From contig CANTUV010000024.1 in NCBI GenBank assembly GCA_947685225.1, forward strand, positions 18,618,001 to 18,682,000: DNA of 64,000 bases, written 5' to 3'. The notes below the pieces were generated by a model, which saw nothing but the letters and a program-made list of their open reading frames with translations, was not told the DNA's origin and did not search any database. Shown piece by piece: positions 1 to 11,385 of this stretch. The DNA is from Garcia nutans (lineage: Eukaryota > Streptophyta > Magnoliopsida > Malpighiales > Euphorbiaceae). Both the position numbers and the translations under genes were made by a program. The first letter of the stretch is position 1. Every line of letters begins with the position of its first letter.

Positions 1-1555
1 GGAAGTCTTTGGTAGGTTTGACTGCTTATTTGCTCTCGTTGCTTGTTGAATTGAGAGCGTTACATGCTAGTTTTGAATCATGTGATGATGGTGCTTTGTT
101 AGCTCATTTGCAATTGAGACCGGTGTTGTTGGATCAGATTAAAGAGCCTCAGTTGGCTGATGAGAAAATTTAAAAAGTTGTGTCAGATTGCCAAAAGAAG
201 GAGAGCTGAGATTTCCATATGAGAGGTGATGGTAGTTTATGGTTCAAAGATAGATTGTGTGTTCCTGATGATACAAGATTGAAAAAGATTATTTAAAGGA
301 AGCACATCAGTCAGTTTTTGCTATGCACCCTGGGAATACTAAGATGTATCATGATTTGAAGCGACATTATTGGTGGTTAGGTATGAAGAAGGGCATAGCA
401 GAATTTGTATCTAAATGTCTCACTTATCAGAGAGTGAAGGCCGAGCACCATGTTCCAACAGGGTTGCTCCAACCTTTATCAGTACCAGAATGGAAATGGG
501 AACATGTAACAATGGATTTTGTGACTAGTTTGCCATTAACTCAGAAGAAGCATGATGCCATTTGGGTGATTGTTGATCGGTTGACGAAGACAGTTCATTT
601 TCTTCCAGTGCGGATGGACTATTCTCTTGAAAAGTTAGCTGAGCTGTATATCAATGAGATAGTGAGGTTGCATGGAGTCCCAATTTCTTTGGTGTCTGAT
701 CGAGATCCTCGGTTCACTTCAAGGTTTTGGAAGAGTTTGCATGCTGCTTTAGGTTCTCAATTGCACTTTAGCACTGCTTTTCATCCGTAGACAAATGGAC
801 AGTTAGAGATAGTAATACAGATTTTAAAGGACATATTGAGAAGCTATGTCGTTGATTTCTCTGGGAGTTGGGACAGATTCTTGCCATTGATGGAATTTGT
901 TTACAACAACAGTCATCAATCTAGTATTAAAATGGCACCTTATGAGGCGTTGTATGGCAGAAGATGCAGGACGCCTCTATGTTGGAATGAGGTTGGAGAA
1001 AGCAAGTTGGTTGGTCCCGATTTAATTAAGGAAACAGAAGAGAAAGTGAAAATAATTTGGGATCGGTTAAAAGCAGCTTCAGACTGATAGAAATCCTATT
1101 CAGATTTGAAGAGGAGAGACATAGAGTTCAATGTTGGAGATAAAGTTTTTCTGAAAGTGTCTCCTTGGAAGAGAATTTTGAGATTTGGCCTCAAAGGGAA
1201 GCTGAGTCCTCATTTTATTGGACCTTATGAGGTATTGGAGAGAGTTGGATTAGTTTCTTATCGACTTGCTTTGCCGCCTGAATTGGATAGAATCCATAAT
1301 GTCTTTCATGTCTCTATGTTGCGAAGGTACATATCTGACCCATCTCACATTCTGTCCGTTGAATCTATTGAGGTGAGTCCAGATCTTACTTTTGAGGAAG
1401 AACCAGTGGTTATTTTGGCACATGAAGTAAAAGAGTTGAGAAAAAAGAAAGTGCCACTTGTGAAGGTTCTTTGGAAGAATCATGGAAAGGAAGAGGCAAC
1501 TTAGGAGAGTGAGCAAGTAATGCGAGACCAGTATCCCCAGCTATTTCAAATTTAA
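1..1555 (+). pseudogene. Element E: Tekay-type chromovirus pol remnant (RNase H tail, integrase, chromodomain)
   Basis: This is the 3' end of a Ty3/Gypsy polyprotein; its 5' part lies outside the window. The integrase zinc-binding region starts near 323 (HPGNTKMYHDL), followed by the catalytic core with Asp in TMDFVTSLP and in SLVSDRDPRF, and the Glu region after 790 (NGQLE). The C-terminal part has the plant chromovirus signature (GPYEVLERVG, then ILAHEVKELRKKKVPLVKVL), a chromodomain-like tail. The zinc finger reads CLTYQ where element A has CLTCQ, so one metal-binding Cys is lost. Stops interrupt the frame near 171, 205, 788, 1084-1089 and 1502, with a frame break near 290. The frame closes at 1553-1555. 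Assignment to Tekay/Del rests on the closely similar element A, the GAGGACGAAAT motif at 1570 and the LTR. Not functional. Confidence 0.93.
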
Positions 1556-1588
1556 GATTAGGTAATTTCGAGGACGAAATTTATTTAT

Positions 1589-1601
1589 AAAGCGGGAGAA
1601 T
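1589..1601 (+). other. Polypurine tract of element E
   Basis: The purine-rich AAAGCGGGAGAAT abuts the LTR start TGTAATATCCC. The same arrangement precedes the 3' LTRs of elements A and I. It is the plus-strand priming site of reverse transcription. Confidence 0.85.
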
Positions 1602-1715
1602 TGTAATATCCCAAACTATAACCTAAAATTTTTGGAATGATTATTGTTGAAATTGGATTAAATAATATAAAGTATATATTTATGTTTAAGTAGTAAGAGA
1701 GGAGAAGAGAAGTGT

Positions 1716-1753
1716 GTATATGTTGTATATATAGAGATATATACAACATATAC
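1716..1753. repeat. Perfect 17-bp inverted repeat with 4-base loop in Tekay LTR
   Basis: Arm GTATATGTTGTATATAT (1716-1732), loop AGAG, then the exact reverse complement (1737-1753). The same structure is at 14719-14756 and 22036-22073 in the LTRs of element A. It lies about 115 bp into the LTR, in U3. Confidence 0.9.
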
Positions 1754-2449
1754 AAGTCAATTCATTAGTTGGTCAAAAGAGATATTAAATTATATTTGGA
1801 TTAATTGAAATTGAATTATTAAGTGGATAATGATATTTATGATTATTTTATTATTATAATTGCTTGATGGATAATAAAAGGGAGGTTGTGTGGCTAAGAG
1901 AGGTTGAAAGTTTGACTTTGCTCTTTCAATCATCTTTTTCTTCTTCCTCTTCCTTGTTTTTAGCCGGCCATCACCATAGCAAGAGCGAAAGAGAGATTTT
2001 TGTTCTTCCTAACTCAAAATTGAAGGGTGTTTCAAGTGATCAAGTTGGAATTCTAAGGGTTTTCATTACTTTTGGTAAGTTTTCCACTTGATTCATTAGT
2101 TTTCTTTTGAGTTTGTGTTTTGAGCTTAATGCATGGTTGTTGTTGATGTGTGTGTGGTTAATTTTGATGTGTTTGAGATGGTGTTGTTTATTTGATTTTG
2201 ATTTTGGGGTTGGTTTAGAGGAAAGGTTAAGTTTGGTGTTGGAAACCAAGAGTTGTGGATTGTGTATGGGTTGAGTTGTGATTGTGGTTGTGAGTGTGTT
2301 TGATGCTTGTTTTGAGTTGTTTTGGTGTTTATGCAAGTTTAGTATTCTTTATTGATGGTTTTGGATAAGATTGTTTGAAGTGGAAAATGGTTAAGTATGA
2401 TGTTTGTTGGATGTGATGTTGTTGGTGTCGAAATCAAGATTTTTGGCTT

Positions 2450-2852
2450 GACACGCTCATGTCACTAAGTGTGTCACAGCTTCTGTGTTGGAGTAGTATT
2501 GACACGTCCAGTGACACACCTATGTCACTGAGTGTGTCATAGCTACTGTGTTGTTGGTGGATTGACACGTTCAGTGACATGCCCATGTCACTGAGCGTGT
2601 CATAGCTACTGTGTTGTTGGTGGATTGACACGTTCAGTGACATGCCCATGTCACTGAGCGTGTCATAGCCACTGTGTTGAGGGAGGATTGACATGGCTAG
2701 TGATACACCCATGTCACTGAGTGTGTCATAGCCACTGTGTTGAGGGAGGATTGACACGGCCAGTGACACGCCCATGTCACTGAGCATGTTAAAGCTTCTA
2801 TGTTGTAGGTTTAGGGCACGGTCAAGGACACGCCTGTGTTGTTGAGCATGTC
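2450..2852. repeat. 63-bp tandem palindrome array in the E LTR
   Basis: Units starting GACACG or close variants begin at 2450, 2501, 2564, 2627, 2690 and 2753. The last five are spaced exactly 63 bp. Each holds the inverted pair CAGTGACATG / CATGTCACTG and ends with GTGTCATAGC(T/C)ACTGTG. A looser copy runs 2815-2852. The array is followed at once by a TATA box. Peptide-like open frames across it only mirror the repeat. Confidence 0.92.
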
Positions 2853-2860
2853 TTATATAG
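2853..2860 (+). promoter_or_regulatory. Probable TATA box of the E LTR
   Basis: TTATATAG directly follows the palindrome array. About 30 bp downstream would be the start of the genomic RNA. Inferred from sequence and position only. Confidence 0.55.
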
Positions 2861-4652
2861 AAGTTGCCCTAGTTGGTTCTTATCCTTATTATCTTATGTG
2901 TATATCTAAGTGAGTGTGTATAATCACTTTTGGATTAGGTTTTGAAGAGTTAGAGTTGCCCTACTCTAAGTGTTAAAGGATTCTTGGAGGAGGAGCTTGG
3001 AATTGGTGTGTATTGCTTTTAGAGATAAGTACAAACACACATGATTGCATACATTTACATAACTTTGGGACTTAACACATTTGGTTGTAAATGTGTTAAG
3101 TAATCTATTACATTGTTGATACATTTGATTAATGCTATGATTTGCATAATGTGAAAGATAAAATGATCATTCAAAATGTTTGTACATTGCAATTGGTTAT
3201 GTATACCCTAATGATGAGATGTAAAGCCATTGTTGATGGCTATAATGATGCAAATGAAATAATTGGGTCATGGTTGCCTTGACGATTATGAGAAAATGAG
3301 AATGGAATTGATAATGAAATAATGAAAGAATTGTGTGCCTAGTATGTTATTCAATTTTCAGAGTTTTGTTATTGATGGCATGCCTAAAAGGAACAATCCC
3401 TTGAAGCTGGGTTGGGCTTGGTCCTTGAAACCAAGTTGGGTTGATGCTTAGCTCCCCTTGAAGCTTGGTTGGGCCTAGTCCTTGAAGCCTAGTTGTGATG
3501 TTACATATGAGATGTTTCTCATTGGGATAATGAATCTCCCACGGGCTTGATAAATGTGATTATTGGACCAAAATATTAACTCTAGAATTTGAATGACATA
3601 TTAGTTTCTTTTGGGCCCATGCTTGTCTTTGCTTAAATGTGAATCATGAATGATGAAACAATTGAATAATATAATGAAATGTAATGTTATGTGTTGTGCT
3701 CTAGTTAACACTACTAGAACTACACTCGCAAGTATACGAGGGCGCTGTAGTATTTTGGTGAACACCTCAAGGTCGTCTCACAAGGAAGCTAGATAAGCTA
3801 ATTGTTTATCAAATTGCAAATAATAAATTATCAATAAATTTAAATCGCTAAACAACTAATGAAGACATATCGAGTTGAATTTAAATCAATGAAAGTAAAC
3901 TGAACAGATATATTGATTCTCTTAACAGAAAGGTCTAGGGTTTGCACTTCTTTACTAACTTATATGTATGAACGGCTATTCCTCTCAACCAATTTAATTT
4001 CAAAGATAAGATATCAAGCAACTTAATTAATCAAATCAAGGAAATAAGCTCTCGCATTCAAACCTCTTTCAAATAATCTTGTTACAATTGAAGTGATCTT
4101 TTTCTTAGGTTTATATTTCTAATTCACCTAAGTCCCTAATTGAATTGTTCCAGCATTAGATTTCATTTCTCAATCCTTCATCTAATACCTCAAACACATA
4201 GTTGGTGTCCAATCAATTATATATTAACATTAATCCTTTCAATTAAGGTTAAAAGAAATAATTCAGTTAAGAGCAATAACCATTTCATACAATCATTGTA
4301 GATCCATAAAAACCCTAGACTAGATTAGAATTAGTTCATATTGATGCTATCAAAAAAATTCATCTCATTAAAATTCAAAGAAATTAATTTAGACATTAGA
4401 GAATTCATGAATACAATTCCAATGAAACTTAAGAGATAGAGTTTGAGAACAAAACCAAATTACAAACTTCCTTTGGCTTCTGAAGAGTCTCTTGCTCAGA
4501 TCTTTGCTAAAAGAATAATGCAATGGCTAAAACTAATCCAGAGTGTTTGCACGAAAGTGTACTCAAAATTCAAAAGAAAATGAAGAATAACTCAAAAGTT
4601 TATGTTTGACGGCTGGAAAAATGTGTAACCTTTTCAAAAACCCTAATCTTCT

Positions 4653-4660
4653 TATTTATA
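4653..4660 (-). promoter_or_regulatory. Probable TATA box of C LTR
   Basis: TATAAATA on the minus strand, conserved in the other C LTR at 39141-39148 and in solo LTR D at 31256-31263. Confidence 0.65.
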
Positions 4661-4712
4661 CAAAACCCTCGCTCAAATCCGTGTCTCCTTTCTTTCCTTG
4701 GCCTCATGGAGT

Positions 4713-5060
4713 GACACGGCCAAGCTTGTGACCGTGTCATGTGAGCCAGTGGCTTGGCCGTGTCACCTGGGTGTGTCACCTTCTGTGTAATCTTTCTTCT
4801 TTGCTTTTGTAGAAATGAGTGTGACACGGCCAAGTTCCTGGCCGTGTCATGTGACACAGCCAGTGGCTTGGCCTTGTCACTTGGTTGTGTCACCTACTGA
4901 TTCTCTTCTTCTTTGATCTTCTTCCTTGGCTAAATATGGGACACGGCCAAGCTTGACACGGCCAGCACCTGATAGTGTCAACTTCTGCCAAATTTTCCTT
5001 CCTTTCTTGGCTCCCTGGGTTTTGCCCTTAAGGTGAGACACGGCCAGTGGCTTGGCCATG
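4713..5060. repeat. Palindrome cluster in C 3' LTR
   Basis: Several copies of GACACGGCC ... GGCCGTGTC and variants, for instance arms around spacer AAGCTTGT at 4713-4738. Units end in GTGTCACCTTCTGTG or GTGTCACCTACTG. On the minus strand the cluster ends about 52 bp upstream of the TATA box. Confidence 0.9.
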
Positions 5061-5348
5061 TCTTGCTGCTTCATGCTATTCTTTCTTCCAAGGAAATATT
5101 TTGCATATTAACCTAAAACAAACACTTGAAACAAACTTTAAACAAGAATCAAATGAAACATTAACCAAAAACACATAAACACCACACTAAAAACTAGTAC
5201 AAAAATGACATAAACACTAGAATAAATTAAAACTACCAGAATTGATGAAATCACTAAATAAACAGATTAAAACTACCAAAATACTTGAAGAAAACAACAG
5301 TAATCATAAAAAATAAGATACAATTCTATGACAAAAACTAATAAAACA

Positions 5349-6599
5349 ACTACCCCACACTTAAAACTTTGCTTGTCCTCAAGCAAATTCACATGGTATA
5401 AATTAAAAACTCAAATAACCTTAACTATAATTCAAGTATATAAGATGAAATTCTTTAAGACTCAGCCATAAATAAATGCAATTTACTTCAATCAAGATTT
5501 TCTTAACTCATTCATTAATCCAGACATAACAAATCTCATCTCTCATCTAAGTGTTTCACTCAATTTCAAAGGTTAATTCACTCAAACCACCCATGACTAC
5601 ATACTGCCATAAACTTGCTTAATTATCCAATCTCTCTCACTGATTTTCTTAAGAAATAATCTGAAGGTCTTTTATTTGGATGTAATGGGGTTAAGGTGAA
5701 GGTGTGAGAAAAGATATTTAAGTTGGAACATCAAGAAATGGAGTATCTAAATTAGACAATACTCTTGCTAAGAAACTCGTAACTCCCTCAAATGGCATAT
5801 TCACCAACCCTTGATAATCTCACATACTTGCATACTTAAAGAAAAGTACATGAGTCGACATTCCTCTTTGATGACTAATGCTAGAAAATATATGAATTTT
5901 GTATATATATATACATATCTTCTCTTTTATTTTTTTATTTTTATATATATATATATATACAAAATATAAAATTGCATGGAACATCTAGCTCAAAATGTAG
6001 AGGAAAAGAATAATCGACTCTTAGTCAAATACAATGTGCAAAGTATGCATTTCAGCCCCAAATCTTACTAAAGTAATACTATTATTTTTTTTATTTTTTT
6101 AATTGCTTACCCCACACTTATGAATTAAACCACCCTATTGTCATATCATAAGAAACTCCATTCCTTAATGCAGGTATGATGATAATAGGAAAATATTGAG
6201 ATGTGAATTGTGTTGATCAATCAAGAAAAACTCAAAGGCTCAACTTGGCTCACTAAAGAATTCATAATTAAGGGAGGTCTTTTTAAGCTAAAGGGGGTAA
6301 TCCTAATTTGCCTTCATCATTTTAAAACTTGAGATGAAATCATAATGTGAGTTCAATTAGTATGCAAAAGCAAGCTCTATAGATGAAAAAATCATGAAGG
6401 TGCACACTTAAGAAAAGAAAATCAATTGACAATAATATTCAATCTATGAGGCTCAAAACTCACAAAGGGTGGGTTCTCAAAGATTTATATGTCATGAATT
6501 ACAGAATGTGAAAATTGATCCTGAATGAATTCAAATGCTAATCTCTATGCTCATACTAAAGGCTCAAATATAATGCTAGAATTACAGAAAAGTCAATAA
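5349..6599 (-). other. Element C 3' untranslated region, distal part, with polypurine tract
   Basis: AT-rich with no supported ORF. The minus-strand polypurine tract (AAGTGTGGGGTAG) abuts the LTR at about 5349-5363. A second copy of the same AAGTGTGGGGTAA motif is at 6109-6121. The region continues at 28977 beyond element B. Alternating TA runs lie at 5910-5960. Confidence 0.8.
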
Positions 6600-6604
6600 G
6601 TTTC

Positions 6605-8113
6605 TGATAAGTACACAATTGATGATATTTTATTCCTATTTCTTAATATGATTATTATCCAATTGAGTTTAATTTGTTTCTTCAAAGTGTTTTTAGGGTT
6701 AATTTCAGGAATTCTCTGTAATTTGAGGCTTATGGTCATTTCGAAGGAATTACGGATGAAAGTAGAAGAAAAGAGCAAAATTTATCAATGGACACGCCCA
6801 TAAACACGGGCGTATCAATAGACGTGCCCTTGATACTGCATCCAGAAGCATTGACATGCCCAGTGACATGGGCGTGTCACCGAGCGTGCCCTATATACAA
6901 ACTCGCAGTAGCATTAACACGCCCAGTGACATGGGCGTGTCACTGGACATGCCTTATATTCAAAATCACAGTGGCTGTGACACGCCCAGTGACATGGGCG
7001 TGTCAATGACCGTGTCACCTATGGAAAAGTTGAATTCTTTGCACAGATTGAGGAACAAGTGGGGGACAAGGACTGTGCTTTTACCAAAAGAAAGACTAAA
7101 GAAAAGAAAAACTTGCCTAAATAATGAAAAAGAAAGATAAAACAAAGAGAATATGGGAGACAAGAGAAAATGGTGTGAGTTGGAAGGTATGGGGTGTGAG
7201 TTGAAAGGTATGAGCTGTGAGCTTGGATGAGAGTTAAAAAGGAGAAGGAGAAAGGGAGAAGGGGGACATTTTTTTTTGGAACAGAAGACAGAGAAAAGAG
7301 ACAGGAGAAGAGTTTTGAGCTGAGCTTGAAGAAGGAGATACATCCTATACAAGATCTAAACCAAGAATCAAGGATTGAAGTGAAAAAAAATACAGATTAT
7401 TCGTCATGGATTGTTTGGTTTCTTTTACTCATTTCTCTAGTTCTGTTTTTCTGATTTCGAATATGAACTAATTCAATCTCTATCTAGATATTGATGAACC
7501 CTAGCTTATTTTTATGAATTGAATAATTATATTTAGTTGAATCATTTGATTGAGTTGTTTTATTCTTATGATGCTTAATGATTATTTCCAATTGATAATA
7601 GCATGCTTATTGATTGGTTGCCATTTTCATATTATTGACTTGAGAGAGCATGATATGAATTGATTACTCATAAGGGTTGAGGGTTGATTGGGTTGTTAGA
7701 GATAGACCTATAAGATCCTTTGGTTTATAGTTACTTGTTCTTAATGCAAGATCTATTTAATTGTGTTTGAGAAGAGATTCTGGCATTCTACTTAGTAATT
7801 GGGGATTAATTCACTCGAGAGAGGTTTTAGTCTAATTTAGAGGAATACCAACTCAACTCTATTGAATGATTTAACTGAATTGATTGTTCACAAATATTAT
7901 TGAGGCTAGGGGGATTCAATATCTGGATAGTAGTATTATCATCAATCCTTTTTGCACAATATTTAATTTCCCTTTACTTTCATTTATTAAATTAGCTGTT
8001 TTTAATTACAAAACATCTCAACAACTATTGAATTGCTAAACAACAGTTAAGATTTGCACTAGTACTTGACCTTGTCCTTAGTGAAATGATAACTCACTCA
8101 CTACTCTATTACT
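6605..8113 (+). repeat. Element B 5' LTR, lacking its last 51 bp
   Basis: Starts TGATAAGTACAC as does the 3' LTR, and matches it until ...CTATTACT at 8113. The 3' LTR then has 51 more bases (28921-28971) ending GTGCATCA, but here the sequence passes directly to GAAGTTTTTGGCGCC. The 5' LTR has therefore lost the end of U5. A 4-unit palindrome array is at 6791-7016. Confidence 0.9.
6791..7016. repeat. Palindrome array, about 63-bp period, in B 5' LTR
   Basis: Units begin at 6791, 6853, 6916 and 6979 (spacing 62, 63, 63). The core pairs GACACGCCCA with TGGGCGTGTC around GTGACA. The same array recurs in the 3' LTR at about 27598-27825. Unit wording (ATTGACATG..CAGTGACATG..GTGTCAC.GAGCGTG) resembles the array in Tekay element E. 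Confidence 0.92.
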
Positions 8114-8121
8114 GAAGTTTT

Positions 8122-8139
8122 TGGCGCCGCTGCAGGGGA
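8122..8139 (+). other. Primer binding site of B (tRNA-Asp type)
   Basis: TGGCGCCGCTGCAGGGGA resembles the complement of the 3' end of plant tRNA-Asp (TGGCGCCGTTGCCGGGGA) with two mismatches. This PBS type is usual for Athila. Confidence 0.85.
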
Positions 8140-8253
8140 CAACGGTTCAATATTAGTAATTTAATCAAAACTGTTGATTTAGTTTTTATTTTCATTTGTT
8201 TTTGACATTGGTTTTTGCTTGTCGATTATCATTTTAGGTATTCCTTCCTGTTT

Positions 8254-9617
8254 ATGACCAGAGGTAACTCATCCCAATTGTTTGAGTTAGACCCAGAGCT
8301 AGAAAGAACATTAAGGAGAAAGCGAAAGGAAAAAGGGGATATAGTTTTGGAAGACACAGAAACAGAAATAAATCTGGAAATAGATGAAGAAGAAGTGTTT
8401 GAAGTGATGGAAGGAGCTGGACCAAAAACAATGCAGGAGTTTGCTAAGCCTAATCTCAATGGAGCTGAATCTAGTATCCGAAGGCCAACAGTTGCTGCAA
8501 ACAACTTTGAAATAAAGGCGAATGTAATTCAAATGGTGCAGCAGACTTGTCAATTCGATGGGTTTCCTGATGAAGATCCTAATGCACATATTGAGAATTT
8601 TCTGGAGATATGTGACACATTCAAGATAAATAATGTCTCAGATGATGCAATTAGGTTGAGGTTGTTCCCATTTTCCCTTAGAGATAGACCAAAGAAGTGG
8701 CTGAAATCTTTTCCTCCAAGAACCTTCACCACATGAGGTCAGTTGGCAGAGAAATTCCTAGAGAAATACTTCCCACCATCCAAAACTGCTAAGTTGAGGA
8801 ATGATATCTCATCCTTTCTGTAGCAAGATGGTGAGACCCTTTATGATGCCTGGGAAAGATTTAAAGATTTGCTGAGAAGGTGTCCTCATCATGGACTTCC
8901 ACTATGGCTTCAAATTCAAACATTTTACAATGGGTTGAATTATGTAAGTAAGCAATCCATTAATGCAGCAGCTGGAGGTACGATAAACAACAAGACACCT
9001 GAACAAGCAAGGGATTCAATTGAAGACATGGCTATCACCAATTATCAGTGGTAAGCCCCAAGGGAGCAAGGAAAGCTGAATGTCATGGGTTCACACCAAT
9101 TAGACCTTGTGGTGGCTTTGACGGCCCAATTGGAAGATTGAATAAAAAATTTGATACCTTGGCTTCTTCTTCTGGGAAAGTAATGCAAGTGATGTCTTGT
9201 GAATGGTGTGGGGGTGGACATCAAAGTCAAGATTGTCAAAGTGGCAACATGTTTGCTAGGCAAGAGCAAGTAGATTATGTTGGAAATATGCCAAGGCAAC
9301 AGCAGAATAACCCCTACAGCAACACATACAATCCGGGGTGGAGAAATCATCCAAATTTCTCATGGAATAATCAAAATAATCCAAGACCTCCCCCTGGATT
9401 CCAGCAGCCCCAACATCAACAAGCTGCCCCTCCAAGAAAGAGTAATTTGGAGGACATGATGGAGAAATTTATAGCAGCTTCTAAAACTAGGTTCCAATCA
9501 ACTGAAACCACCATAAGAAATCAGCAAGCCTCCATTCATAATTTGAAAAATCAAGTGGGGCAAATTGCCAAGTTGCTCAGTGAGAGACCACAAGGAAGTC
9601 TGCCTAGCAACACATAG
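8254..9617 (+). pseudogene. Athila gag (element B), broken
   Basis: Capsid/nucleocapsid polyprotein of an Athila element. The ATG at 8254 (MTRGNSSQLFELDPELE) begins the best frame. The capsid part includes QFDGFPDEDPNAHIENFL and, after two stops (TGA about 8734, TAG about 8821), YDAWERFKDLLRRCPHHG. The zinc knuckle CEWCGGGHQSQDC lies near 9200-9240, followed by the typical NPYSNTYNPGWRNHPNFSW. A stop and shift near 9052 and a TAG at 9615 separate gag from the protease part, which follows in the same frame. The capsid would assemble the RNA-containing particle in the cytoplasm. Now non-functional. Confidence 0.9.
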
Positions 9618-11385
9618 GCAAATCCTAAAGAGCAGCTCAAGGCGATTACACTAAGGAGTGGGAAAGAGATCAAGGGCAATGTGGTTGAGAAAAGAGAAAA
9701 AGTGGCAGAGAAAGGGGCTGAAGTACAAGAAAAAGAAGACGATCCTACTGTCACTTCGGGAGAGAAAGCTGCACTAGAAAGTGAGAGAGAGAGGCAGCCA
9801 CAAGAAAGCAGCCCCAATTTGAAGGAATACCGACCTAGAGTACCCTATCCGGCAAGGTTGAACAAAGACAAGATTGATGCTCAGTTCGGTAAGTTTCTTG
9901 AACTTTTTAAACAATTGCACATTAATATTCCATTTGCTGAAGCCTTGTCACAAATGCCTAAGTATGCTAAATTTTTGAAAGATATCCTTTCTAACAAAAG
10001 GAAACTTGAGGAAGTGTCTTTAGTGCATTTATCTGAAAAGAGTTTGGCAATTTTACAAAGAAGGTTACCTAAGAAGTTAAAAGATCCAGGTAGTTTTACC
10101 ATTCCATGTTTGATAGGTAATCTTGAGGTTAAAAGTGCATTAATTGATTTAGGGGCTAGCATAAGCGTTATGCCCTATAAAATGTTTAAAGAGTTAGGCG
10201 TTGGTAAACCTAAACCAACACTCATGACCATCCAACTTGCTGATAAATCGATAGTCCACCCTCGTGGCATTATAGAGGATGTGTTGGTAAAAGTCAGGGA
10301 TTTCATTTTCCCCAATGATTTTGTTGTCATTGATATTAATGAGGATGCAGATGTTTCACTTATTCTTGGTAGGCCATTCTTAAATACAGCCCATGCCCTT
10401 ATCGATGTTCATGATGGCACATTGACTTTGAGAGTGGGTGATGAGAAAGTTATTTTTAGAATACATGATGCCATGAAACATTCACTTTCACTTGATAAAG
10501 TGGAATCATGTAATGATGTTGTTGAACATGAGACCATAAATTGTGTTACTAACATTGTTTCCAAGGATCCCCTTGGGTTGTGTTTATTGCAGGAAAATGT
10601 TGAGGGTCAAGAAGCAATGGAGCAGCTTGCTTTTCTTGAAGCAAGCAATTCGTTCAAATGCAGGGCATATGAGACTATTGAGATGCCAAAAGAAGAGAAG
10701 CCAAAACCATCGGTGATTGATCCACCCAACTTGGAACTGAAACCTCTTCCATCTCACCTTGAGTATGGATTTCTGGCAGAGAAGAAGAAATTACCAATAA
10801 TTCTGAGTTCCCACCTATCTTCTGAGCAGAAAGAAAAACTTATCCAGTTGTTGCAAAAACATAAGCAAGTGATAGCTTGGAAGATAGCAGACATCAAGGG
10901 TATCAGTCCATCTTATTGCACTCATAAGATACTGATGGAGGACGAATTCAAGCCGGTAGTGCAACCACAAAGGAGACTAAACCCAAAGATGAAAGATGTA
11001 GTGAAGGTTGAAGTGATAAAACTACTTGATGCAAGGATTATATATCCGATCTCGGATAGTTCTTGGGTGAGCCTAGTCTATGTAGTACCAAAGAAAGGAG
11101 GGATGACCATGATCCCTAATGAAAATGATGAGTTGATTCCAATAAGAACAGTTACGGGTTGGAGGGTTTGCATTGACTACAAAAAATTGAATGATGCAAC
11201 TAGAAAGGATCATTTTCCCTTACCCTTCATTGATCAGATGCTGCAGAGGCTATCCGGCCATGAGTACTACTGCTTTTAGGATGGTCTTTCAGGCTTTTCC
11301 AAATTCCTATTGCCCTTGAAGACCAAGAGAAAACTACATTCACCTGCCCATATGGGACATTCGCATATCGAAGAATGCATTCGGG
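9618..11385 (+). pseudogene. Athila protease and N-terminal reverse transcriptase (element B), broken
   Basis: Continues the gag frame. LRSG near 9652 marks the usual Athila gag-pol junction. The aspartic protease has LIDLGASISVMP (about 10141-10180), with DLGAS in place of the more common D-T/S-G triad, normal for Athila. The RT N-terminus follows with WVSLVYVVPKKGG, TGWRVCIDYKKLN and DHFPLPFIDQMLQRL. A TAG at 11277 within YYCF-DG and frameshifts between 11280 and 11385 break the palm domain before the FMDDF box. Confidence 0.9.

Larger units (their letters stand above)
1602..3691 (+). repeat. Element E 3' LTR, first part (interrupted by C)
   Basis: The LTR begins TGTAATATCCC right after the polypurine tract and resumes at 39862 after the 36-kb insertion of element C. 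The two parts together are about 2.57 kb. It aligns by eye along its length with the LTRs of element A (same start, same 17-bp inverted repeat, same GAAGCTTGGTTGGG repeat region near 3460). It differs in carrying a 63-bp tandem palindrome array at 2450-2852. Confidence 0.92.
3692..5348 (-). repeat. Element C 3' LTR
   Basis: On the minus strand it runs TGTTTTATTAG... to ...GAGCACAACA. It matches the 38175-39856 LTR along its length. It holds a palindrome cluster at 4713-5060 and a TATA box (TATAAATA on minus) at 4653-4660, beside a telo-box-like AAACCCTAA (plus strand) at 4638. Confidence 0.94.

Noticed and set aside
2434..2787. Repetitive peptide ORFs (repeated SDMGVSL, also at 6788-7140, 27596-27948, 4600-5074, 31429-31649, 39094-39460, 48877-49323, 55118-55564)
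   Set aside because: They follow the palindrome arrays in whichever frame lacks stops and lie in LTR U3 sequence; no gene structure.
2450..2852. CRISPR-like array (regular 63-bp repeats)
   Set aside because: Units are contiguous, with no unique spacers, and lie inside a plant retrotransposon LTR; no cas-like genes are present.
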